A stretch of 5,752 nucleotides of DNA, taken from positions 1-5,752 of the forward strand of contig QMXC01000085.1 in the NCBI GenBank assembly GCA_003661945.1. Reading direction: 5' to 3'. Of the stretch, positions 1 through 5,257 are shown piece after piece. Below the pieces are notes generated by a model. The model did no database searches, was not told the origin of the DNA, and saw nothing but the letters and a program-made list of their open reading frames with translations. Each line of letters opens with the position of its first letter. Positions within the stretch are counted from its first letter, which is position 1. The DNA comes from Candidatus Bathyarchaeota archaeon (lineage in GTDB: Archaea; Thermoproteota; Bathyarchaeia; Bathyarchaeales; UBA233). A program made the position numbers and the translations under genes.

Positions 1-746
1 ATTTCGATGCCGAAGGTTCTCTCAGAAGGAGAACCTAGAATCGATGGGATTACAAAGGAACTCATGGTCCATATGAAGGAAAACATGGCTCCAGTGATTA
101 TTCCCGGCATAGAAAGCGGAAGAGTAACTTCAACGAATGTTCGTAGTTTTCCGGCTCCGAGGTCTTTAGCCGCTTCTTCTATCGCGGGGTCAATACTGTC
201 GAGAACGCTTACTAATGTTAATACAATGTAAGGCAAGCAAACGTACACCAGCCCTACAACCACGGATGCAACATTGTATCCTAGAGGTTGAGGTTCACTT
301 ATCAAGCCTAGCGCCAGCAGTATGCTGTTGATAAGACCGTATCTTCCGAAAATTAGAAGCCAACCGAAAGCGAGAACAACAAGGTTAATCCATATTGGGA
401 AGATGGTAATTACCATCAACACGAACCTTTTGAGTCCTGAAGAACGGGATATCACGTAAGCCATTATATAGGCCAAGATTAATGTTATTAGAACAACAGG
501 CACCGAAAGTTGCAAGGTAAATAAGAGCAAGCCATGATGATAAGAGTTAGTGAAAAAGCGCGCGTAATTTTCGAATGTAAAACCTTCGATATAGCATGCG
601 AGAGGACGTCCTATATTAAAACTCATTCTAACCAGCATGAAAAACGGGACAGCAAAAAACACTAATAGAAGAATTAGGCTGGGCAGATAGAGAAAAAAGT
701 GGGAGTATTTGTAGATTATGCTCCTCCGAGTATTTCCGTGTTCCAC
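1..746 (-). CDS. ABC transporter permease, PotB-type (C-terminus off the left edge)
   Basis: Inner-membrane permease of an ABC importer of the spermidine/putrescine-like class; it forms the membrane channel with a second permease and is driven by an ATPase, neither of which is in the window. My translation of this strand is open for 248 codons. It starts with a short polar segment, followed by hydrophobic helices at about residues 17-40, 72-100, 107-134 and 158-182. The permease signature (EAA loop, which docks on the ATPase) is clear at 190-215: EEAAKDLG, then VTLP and a Gly at 215. Family members are about 270-300 aa, so roughly 30-50 residues are missing. The start is uncertain. The GTG at 746 is the nearest standard start in frame and gives about 16 residues before the first helix, with a 31-base overlap with the binding-protein gene. 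However, the strongest ribosome-binding site (727-721) points to about 716, where the codon is ATC. Family assignment is firm; substrate is unknown. Confidence 0.9.
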   Translation of the reverse strand, partial: MEHGNTRRSIIYKYSHFFLYLPSLILLLVFFAVPFFMLVRMSFNIGRPLACYIEGFTFENYARFFTNSYHHGLLLFTLQLSVPVVLITLILAYIMAYVISRSSGLKRFVLMVITIFPIWINLVVLAFGWLLIFGRYGLINSILLALGLISEPQPLGYNVASVVVGLVYVCLPYIVLTLVSVLDSIDPAIEEAAKDLGAGKLRTFVEVTLPLSMPGIITGAMFSFIWTMSSFVIPSILGSPSERTFGIE

Positions 747-1867
747 CGTTCTTCGAACTCCGTCCAGTGTTCTAACAGATAGCCCCAGTCGAAGAACACG
801 AGTTTGCTCATTTCCTCGTTGTTAGATGGATTGAAGTACTGTTCATCTGGAACTTTAGAGAAGTTGCCGGTTACGAAGTTACCCGACAAGGTGACGTGCC
901 GACTTTGACTTATCGGGCTTAAAGCGAAGTTTATGAACGCTTCTGCGAGTTCTTTAACTTTTGTTCCGTTGACTATGCAGAGGGAACCAAGCCAAGCAAG
1001 GGTTCCTTCCTCTGGAATGAGTATTTCTAGGGGTTCCCCTTGGTTTTTAATTGCGTCCCAAGCGCCGCCCGTATAGTAGATTGCGACAGCCACTTCCTTG
1101 TTTAACAGATATTGTAGGGCTTCTGCTCCCGACGTGTACCATTTGCCCACATGGTCTTTAAATTCAGCCATCTTGTTAAAAACCGCGTCGATATCCGTGT
1201 AGACTTCGCCCGCGCCTTCCTCTTCGTCAAGTAGAAAGGCACCTACGTAGATTCCATAGTACCATGTTTCATCCATAGCTATCAAGCCATCGTATTCTGG
1301 GCGTTCGAGATCTTTCCACGAGGTTATTTCTGGAAGACCCATATCTTCAATCATTTCTCTGTTAATTATGATTGTGTATAAGCCGCCGTCAAAGGGAATT
1401 CCCAGCTTTGTCTTCCACTCGTCTCGCTGCGCCTTAAGGCATTCGTAAACGTATTGTGCATTAGGAACATTAGATAGGTTTATTGGAATTAGCTTGCCCA
1501 GGTCTTTGGCAGCGAGGTAGTTGTATCCGTCAGCGTTGAACACGTCCCATGGAGGCTGGTCTGGAGGCGCAGCTTCAAGCTGAGATATGAATTCTGCCCA
1601 TCCCGGAACAAGTTCAATTGTTGCGCCTGTTAATTCTTCGAATGGCTCGCATACGGCTTTACGGAAGTTTTCTTCGTATGGTCCGCTCCAACATGTTACT
1701 CTTAAGGTCATTCCTTTAAACTTGTTGCGTAGATATTCATGCTCAGGCAGCATCGTGTACTCTGTTTTCGTGACTTCTCTGGGAAACACATAGTAGACGG
1801 AGGCGCCGCCGATTATTAATCCGAGAACGAGAGCGACCACGATTTTTATAATTTCGCCTTTAGTCAC
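716..1867 (-). CDS. ABC transporter solute-binding protein, PotD/SBP family 1, membrane-anchored
   Basis: Extracytoplasmic binding protein (383 aa) that would deliver a solute to the permease encoded immediately downstream. Residues about 6-28 form one hydrophobic helix after a short Lys/Glu start. There is no lipobox Cys, so the protein is probably tethered by an uncleaved N-terminal helix, as is common in archaea. The mature part begins near 52 with a beta strand (MTLRVTCWSGPYEENF). It continues through the FEELTGATIEL segment typical of the family, WDVFNAD at 107-113, the hinge region GIPFDGGLYTIIINRE at 156-171, and IYYTGGAWDA at 263-272. Length fits the family (about 340-400 aa). The start is GTG, preceded by GGAGGAGGAT on the minus strand (1880-1871), and a TATA-like box lies about 58 bases upstream. 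The family is usually described as binding polyamines, but also carries amino-acid derivatives and other solutes. I could not map the PotD polyamine-binding residues securely, so the ligand is open. Confidence 0.92.
   Translation of the reverse strand: MTKGEIIKIVVALVLGLIIGGASVYYVFPREVTKTEYTMLPEHEYLRNKFKGMTLRVTCWSGPYEENFRKAVCEPFEELTGATIELVPGWAEFISQLEAAPPDQPPWDVFNADGYNYLAAKDLGKLIPINLSNVPNAQYVYECLKAQRDEWKTKLGIPFDGGLYTIIINREMIEDMGLPEITSWKDLERPEYDGLIAMDETWYYGIYVGAFLLDEEEGAGEVYTDIDAVFNKMAEFKDHVGKWYTSGAEALQYLLNKEVAVAIYYTGGAWDAIKNQGEPLEILIPEEGTLAWLGSLCIVNGTKVKELAEAFINFALSPISQSRHVTLSGNFVTGNFSKVPDEQYFNPSNNEEMSKLVFFDWGYLLEHWTEFEERWNTEILGGA
721..727 (-). promoter_or_regulatory. Shine-Dalgarno sequence for the permease
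   Basis: Minus-strand GGAGGAG sits in the last codons of the binding-protein gene (Gly-Gly-Ala-stop). Placement inside the upstream gene's end is typical for a translationally coupled downstream gene. The oddity is that no ATG, GTG or TTG in the permease frame follows at 4-12 bases; the codons there are ATA (719-717) and ATC (716-714). It may be incidental Gly codons, with initiation at GTG 746, or it may mark a rare start codon or a base error in the assembly. Confidence 0.5.
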
Positions 1868-1870
1868 TTG

Positions 1871-1880
1871 ATCCTCCTCC
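1871..1880 (-). promoter_or_regulatory. Ribosome-binding site of the solute-binding protein
   Basis: GGAGGAGGAT on the minus strand ends three bases before the GTG at 1867. This near-perfect anti-16S match fixes the GTG as the start. The resulting N-terminus begins directly ahead of the hydrophobic anchor helix, as expected. Confidence 0.85.
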
Positions 1881-1909
1881 CTTCAAACAGTTCTCTCAAC
1901 GCGTTTTAA

Positions 1910-1941
1910 AATACGATAACACATATAAGCGTTTTCGTATT
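1910..1941. repeat. Inverted repeat AATACGA-N18-TCGTATT spanning the TATA box
   Basis: Perfect 7-base arms at 1910-1916 and 1935-1941 are separated by 18 bases, with arm centres 25 bases apart. The transporter TATA-like box lies between them. A dimeric regulator covering both arms would block the TATA box, so this could be a repressor operator. GCGTTTT also occurs as a direct repeat at 1901-1907 and 1929-1935. Seven-base arms with a long spacer can arise by chance, so the functional call is tentative. Confidence 0.35.
1921..1936 (-). promoter_or_regulatory. Archaeal-type BRE/TATA box for the transporter genes
   Basis: Reading the minus strand, a purine-rich CGAAAA (about 1936-1931) precedes CTTATATG (1929-1922). 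This order resembles the archaeal BRE followed by a TATA box. With the usual 25-27 base distance, transcription would begin near 1900, giving a leader of about 30 bases that contains the strong ribosome-binding site. The element lies between the arms of an imperfectly spaced inverted repeat (1910-1916 and 1935-1941). No experimental support; based on match and spacing. Confidence 0.55.
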
Positions 1942-1944
1942 CCT

Positions 1945-1960
1945 TTCAGCTAGCGCTGAA
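1945..1960. repeat. Perfect palindrome TTCAGC-N4-GCTGAA
   Basis: Six-base inverted arms (1945-1950 and 1955-1960) around TAGC, in the middle of the divergent intergenic region. It is followed one base later by a second perfect palindrome. It lies upstream of both proposed TATA boxes, so it would not be transcribed from either; that argues for a protein-binding site over a terminator hairpin. Confidence 0.5.
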
Positions 1961-1961
1961 T

Positions 1962-1981
1962 TTTTACATTTTTATGTAAAA
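1962..1981. repeat. Perfect palindrome TTTTACAT-N4-ATGTAAAA, candidate operator
   Basis: Perfect 8-base inverted arms (1962-1969 and 1974-1981) around a TTTT spacer; 20 bases in total, the size of a typical dimeric helix-turn-helix site. Together with the adjacent palindrome it is centred at about 1963, almost exactly midway between the two TATA-like boxes (about 1925 and 2003). That symmetry suits a regulator acting on both divergent units. The AT-rich background raises the chance of random occurrence, but 16 of 16 paired positions match. Confidence 0.55.
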
Positions 1982-1998
1982 GATTATGAATAAAATTG

Positions 1999-2007
1999 AA
2001 ATATATG
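1999..2007 (+). promoter_or_regulatory. TATA-like box for the dehydrogenase gene
   Basis: AAATATATG on the plus strand, about 57 bases before the ATG at 2060. Archaeal spacing would place the transcription start near 2029 and give a leader of about 30 bases, matching the leader predicted for the divergent gene. The upstream bases (AAAATTG) are a poor BRE match. Supported by sequence match and symmetry only. Confidence 0.45.
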
Positions 2008-2059
2008 CGACGAATACACTAAGTAGGAGCGATACGTTTGTCATAGAGGCAGAGCGGTT

Positions 2060-3070
2060 ATGAAATCATCGCATCTCGAAAAATTTGAAGTTGTAATTAG
2101 CGACAGTTCCTTCGAAGACGATAAAGTAGAAAAGGAAGTTCTAAAACAAATAGATGCCAAAGTAAAGTTTTTCCAGTGCCGAAGCGAGGAGGAAATAGCT
2201 ACAGTTGCTAGGGAAGCCGACGCTTTGCTCAACGACCATCTTCCTCTCAGTGGAAAAACTTTGTCAAGTCTTAATAAAGTGCGAATCATCGTTCGCTGCG
2301 CAATAGGCTACGACAATATAGACTTGGAAAAAGCCACTGAAAAACGGATAATCGTGTGCAACGTGCCAGACTACTGCATAAACGAGGTGGCAGACCACAC
2401 GCTAAGTTTGATTCTCGCATTAGCTAGAAAGATTCCGTGGATAAACGCTGCTACAAAAGCCGGAGAATGGAATTGGAGAAGGTTTGCACCTATGTATAGG
2501 CTTGAGGGAAAAACTGCGGGCATCATCGGTTTCGGTAGAATAGGGCGAGAGGTTGCGAAAAGGCTGAAAGCCTTCGGGTTGCGAGTCATTGCTTTTGACC
2601 CATATCTGCCTCGGGAGGTTTTTGAGAGTATTGGAGCGGTGCAGGTTGGGTTAGAGGAACTGCTCAGCGAAGCCGATATAATATCGGTTCATTGTCCTCT
2701 TACAAGGGAAACATATCATTTGATAGACCGTGAGAAGTTTAGGTTAATGAAGAAGACAGCGATTTTCGTTAATGTGGCTCGAGGCGCGATAGTGGATGAG
2801 AAGGCACTTTATCAAGCTTTAAAAAAGAAACAAATTCAAGCCGCAGGGCTGGACGTTTTCGAAACCGAACCGTTGGAGAAGGATAATCCGCTGTTGGAAC
2901 TAGACAACATTGTCCTTACTCCTCACATTGCGTGGTATAGCGAAGAAGCAGAAATAGCTGTCCGCAAATCCGCGGCAGAAGAAGTTGTAAGGTTCTTTTC
3001 TGGAGTTAAACCGAAAAACGTAGTTAACCCCCAAGTATTGAAATATTATCCGGAATTGAAAGAAGCATAA
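2060..3070 (+). CDS. D-isomer-specific 2-hydroxyacid dehydrogenase (CtBP/PGDH-like)
   Basis: NAD(H)-dependent oxidoreductase (336 aa) that interconverts a 2-oxoacid and a D-2-hydroxyacid in the cytoplasm. The substrate-binding domain is split (about 1-110 and 300-336) around the Rossmann domain (about 111-299). The nucleotide-binding motif G157-F-G159-R-I-G162 is followed by Asp180 (VIAFDPY), which favours NAD over NADP. The catalytic triad is intact: Arg241 in NVARGAIVD, Glu270 in DVFETEP and His289 in LTPHI, at nearly the same numbering as in E. coli SerA. There is no C-terminal ACT domain, so it is not a full-length serine-regulated SerA. The substrate could be glycerate/hydroxypyruvate, glyoxylate, 3-phosphoglycerate or another oxoacid. 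The ATG fits the domain start; a modest GAGG (2046-2049) lies 10 bases upstream and an in-frame stop at 2024-2026 bounds the start. It is divergent from the transporter and possibly co-regulated with it. Confidence 0.94.
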   Translation: MKSSHLEKFEVVISDSSFEDDKVEKEVLKQIDAKVKFFQCRSEEEIATVAREADALLNDHLPLSGKTLSSLNKVRIIVRCAIGYDNIDLEKATEKRIIVCNVPDYCINEVADHTLSLILALARKIPWINAATKAGEWNWRRFAPMYRLEGKTAGIIGFGRIGREVAKRLKAFGLRVIAFDPYLPREVFESIGAVQVGLEELLSEADIISVHCPLTRETYHLIDREKFRLMKKTAIFVNVARGAIVDEKALYQALKKKQIQAAGLDVFETEPLEKDNPLLELDNIVLTPHIAWYSEEAEIAVRKSAAEEVVRFFSGVKPKNVVNPQVLKYYPELKEA

Positions 3071-3085
3071 AAAGAGGGTGTGGGT

Positions 3086-3310
3086 TTAGCCTCCGCCTAG
3101 CATTTGCATTATTCGGATTTCGTCTTTGTCGGTTACTATGGAGTCCAAGGTTGCTGGGGCGTCGTTTATTAGGATTATTAAGCGTTGGGTTTCCACTTTT
3201 TCTGGGAACTTGAGGAGCCGCGTTAACCGTGTTGGTTTTCTGATTTTTATGGTTTTTTCTCTGTAGCCGAGGATTTCAGCTGCGTAGCCGATGGGCTTTA
3301 TTTTCGCCAT
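3086..3310 (-). CDS. MoaD/ThiS-family beta-grasp sulfur carrier
   Basis: Small ubiquitin-like protein (74 aa) ending in LGGG. The C-terminal Gly-Gly is the residue pair that E1-like MoeB/ThiF enzymes adenylate and convert to a thiocarboxylate. The pattern fits the family: an N-terminal strand (KIKPIGYA), a second strand (EKTIKIRK), a helix with LTRLLKF, a strand RLIILIND matching the usual 'VNG' turn region, then SIVTDKDEIRIMQMLGGG, equivalent to the family's 'DGDEV.l.PPv.GG' ending. Immediately following the AOR gene, it most likely supplies sulfur for the pterin dithiolene of that enzyme, although tRNA thiolation or protein modification are alternatives. No good ribosome-binding site precedes the ATG. 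An in-frame GTG at 3322-3320 overlaps the AOR stop as GTGA and would add four residues; either way translation is probably coupled to the AOR. The gene ends 15 bases from the convergent dehydrogenase stop. Confidence 0.85.
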   Translation of the reverse strand: MAKIKPIGYAAEILGYREKTIKIRKPTRLTRLLKFPEKVETQRLIILINDAPATLDSIVTDKDEIRIMQMLGGG

Positions 3311-3318
3311 GCCGGTTT

Positions 3319-5166
3319 TCACGGAGTCAACGTTACATACTGGGAAAGTTGCTGTGCTACTTCGGTTAAGCCTAGTTTTTCCAGTGTTGTTTTCGTTGGG
3401 ATTCCCCTGTTGTCCCATCCACGTTTGGAGTAGTACATGTCCAGTAGCGTGTCGAATTTTGTTTTGTCGAGCACTGCGCCTTTGTATGGTCCCTTTGTTA
3501 TTGGTTCTTCGAACCATCTCGCTGGCGGGTAGTCCATTTGTCGGCTCCAGTTTTGGGCGTATTCGCGTACCCAGAAGGCTCTTATGAGGGCGTATATTCT
3601 GTCAGCCAGCGTGTATAGCATGTAGTCGAGGGAGACTTCCATTCCGGACGCCGCTTTTAGTAAGCGGGGATACCATTCGAGTTCGAAGCCTAGTTCTATC
3701 CATGGAAGCCGGCATGTTACGAGTGATTCGAACATTCCGCCGCGTATTCTTTGGAACTCGATTACCTTATCTACCTTGGCTTCCGTGTAGCCAGCGCGGT
3801 CGGTTTTTATTTCCCAAGCAATGACCCATGCCTCCTTGTGGTGAGCGCCTATCGAAGAAGTTGCAAACGTCAGTGCCATTCCCGGAACCATGTGGCAGTC
3901 GTACGCCGAGATTTCAAGTCCCTTGACATGCATTGCCCAACGGTGGGAGTCCCCGCCTATCTTCTGGCTTGCGGCTTTCACTCCTTCGGCTAGCAAGCTG
4001 CCGAGTTCCCCTCGGCGGTAAGCAATGTCTTGGGTTAACGTTTTGGCTTTTTCATAGTCGCCCCATTCTATTCCGTCTTTGATTAGACCTTTTTCTGTTG
4101 CTTCCATAGCGAAGCCTATGCAGCTGCCTAGGGAGATTGTGTCTATTCCAAGCTCGTCTGCCATACGGTTTAGAACTGAGACTTTTCCGAGGTGTCCAAG
4201 CCCTATGTTGGAGCCAAGCATGGCGACGTTTTCGTAGTCAAGCTCGGATTCTCTTCCTTCGGAGTCGAGAACCACGTTGCCGCACATCATGTTGCAGTAG
4301 GGGCAGCCTCTACGTTTGACTTTCATGGCTTCTAACGCGTATCCGTCGATTAGACGGTGAAGTTCGAAAACGCCTTCCCGGAAGTTGTAGGTGGGCAGCA
4401 CGCTGTTCTCGTTGCACCATTCAATCGTAGCCATCGTGCCTTGCCTAATCCAGAAACCGTAATAGTCACGGGATTTTATGTCCTCATAAGCCTCGTTTAC
4501 CAGCCGTTTATACCCTTCAGCGTCCGCTAGAGGAATGTCTTTTGTCCCTTTGAAAACCACGGCTTTAAGCTTTTTTGAACCCATAACGGCGCCCATTCCA
4601 GGTCTTCCGCCGGCTCTGCCTTCCTGCGAAATCACGGTTGCGTATTTAACCATGTTTTCGCCGCTTGGACCGATTGTTAGTACTCCGACGTCTTTTCCGT
4701 GGGCTTCTTTGAGCCTTTTCTCGGTTTCGAACGTGGTTTCACCCCATATGCCGTCGGCGCTTAAGAGGTATCCTTGCTCGTTTTCTACATAGAGGTAAAC
4801 CGGCTTCTCGGCTTTTCCCTCTATTACAACAGCGTCTATTCCGGCTCTTCGCATTTGAACAGCAGCTATGGTTCCAATGTTTCCGTCGCCGTATCCGCCA
4901 GTAAGCGGGCTTTTCGCCGCTATCACCAGCTTGCCTAGGCTTGGTCCCGGAAGCCCGGTTAGTGGGCCAGCCGCGATTACTAGCTTGTTTTCCGGTCCCA
5001 GAGGGTCTGTGCCTTTTGGTAGTTCTTCCCATAGGATTTTTGTGGCGAATCCTCTTCCGCCTATGTAGGTTGTTGCGAAGCCCGCATCGTATGTTTGAAC
5101 CGTATGCTTTTTGTTTGTGAGGTCTACCCGGAGTATTTTTCCGTTCCAGCCATACAAGGTTATCAC
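3319..5166 (-). CDS. aor: Tungsten/molybdenum aldehyde:ferredoxin oxidoreductase family protein
   Basis: Oxygen-sensitive cytoplasmic enzyme (615 aa; family about 600-650) that oxidises aldehydes to carboxylates and reduces ferredoxin, using a bis-pterin W or Mo centre and a [4Fe-4S] cluster. The N-terminal AOR domain (about 4-208) shows GGRG at 36-39, SPLTGGYG and GRAGGRPGMGAVMGSKKLKAVV near 184-204. The C-terminal domains (about 215-610) carry the cluster ligands Cys288, Cys291 and Cys295 (CPYCNMMC) and Cys485, matching the CxxCxxxC plus distal Cys of the Pyrococcus enzyme. E312 in LDYENVAMLG and His442/443 in SIGAHHKEAW sit where active-site Glu and His are expected. Unlike standard AORs it reads YDCH instead of YDPR (422-425) and ESLVTC instead of DxxGLC (480-485), so it is a divergent subfamily and its substrate may not be a simple aldehyde. 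The start is GTG with GGAG three bases upstream; an in-frame stop seven codons further upstream excludes a longer form. Confidence 0.94.
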   Translation of the reverse strand: MITLYGWNGKILRVDLTNKKHTVQTYDAGFATTYIGGRGFATKILWEELPKGTDPLGPENKLVIAAGPLTGLPGPSLGKLVIAAKSPLTGGYGDGNIGTIAAVQMRRAGIDAVVIEGKAEKPVYLYVENEQGYLLSADGIWGETTFETEKRLKEAHGKDVGVLTIGPSGENMVKYATVISQEGRAGGRPGMGAVMGSKKLKAVVFKGTKDIPLADAEGYKRLVNEAYEDIKSRDYYGFWIRQGTMATIEWCNENSVLPTYNFREGVFELHRLIDGYALEAMKVKRRGCPYCNMMCGNVVLDSEGRESELDYENVAMLGSNIGLGHLGKVSVLNRMADELGIDTISLGSCIGFAMEATEKGLIKDGIEWGDYEKAKTLTQDIAYRRGELGSLLAEGVKAASQKIGGDSHRWAMHVKGLEISAYDCHMVPGMALTFATSSIGAHHKEAWVIAWEIKTDRAGYTEAKVDKVIEFQRIRGGMFESLVTCRLPWIELGFELEWYPRLLKAASGMEVSLDYMLYTLADRIYALIRAFWVREYAQNWSRQMDYPPARWFEEPITKGPYKGAVLDKTKFDTLLDMYYSKRGWDNRGIPTKTTLEKLGLTEVAQQLSQYVTLTP

Positions 5167-5257
5167 TCTCTCCGCTATTGTTCATGTGTTCTGGCTTTTT
5201 ACTTTTTCGAGGGAAAACCGTTGGAATAGTTTGGAAACAGGATAGAAAGAGGGGATG
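5167..5257 (-). other. Gap between racemase-family gene and AOR, with weak promoter or terminator signals
   Basis: In 91 bases, the minus strand first gives a pyrimidine-rich tract just after the racemase-family stop (about 5257-5225), which could act as a weak archaeal terminator. It then gives CGAAAAAGTAAAAAG (about 5210-5196), an A-rich stretch with a BRE-like start but no proper TATA core. The gap is long enough for a separate AOR promoter, yet the same orientation allows read-through. I cannot decide between the two from sequence. Confidence 0.25.

Noticed and set aside
7..231. 74-codon plus-strand open frame at the left edge
   Set aside because: Antisense to the permease EAA loop region, which has clear family motifs; nothing recognisable in the plus-strand translation.
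1962..1981. Reading the TTTTACAT palindrome as a transcription terminator
   Set aside because: It lies upstream of both divergent genes, so no transcript in the window should end there. An AT-only-rich stem of 8 pairs is also a weak hairpin.
1868..2059. tRNA, small RNA gene or riboswitch in the only sizeable intergenic region
   Set aside because: No cloverleaf or conserved aptamer pattern; the region is AT-rich and explained by two promoters and palindromes.
2041..2289. 82-codon minus-strand open frame over the dehydrogenase start
   Set aside because: Shadow of the dehydrogenase; Ser/Leu-rich with no domain, and it would run across the dehydrogenase ribosome-binding region.
3071..3085. Possible bidirectional terminator between the convergent genes
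   Set aside because: Only 15 bases separate the stops, with no inverted repeat or long T-run in either direction; termination sites may lie inside the opposing genes but cannot be located.
3311..3517. Upstream extension of the sulfur carrier to an ATG at 3517 (143 residues)
   Set aside because: The extra residues overlap the AOR C-terminus out of frame and look unlike any domain; family similarity begins at MAKIKPIG, so the start is placed at 3310.
3291..3587. 98-codon plus-strand open frame
   Set aside because: Antisense to the AOR C-terminus and the carrier start; Cys/Leu/Phe-rich shadow translation with no domain pattern.
4739..5185. 148-codon open frame on the minus strand starting at an ATG
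   Set aside because: It overlaps the AOR N-terminal domain in another frame. Its product is an Arg/Gly/Lys-rich low-complexity sequence, while the overlapping AOR frame matches its family throughout.
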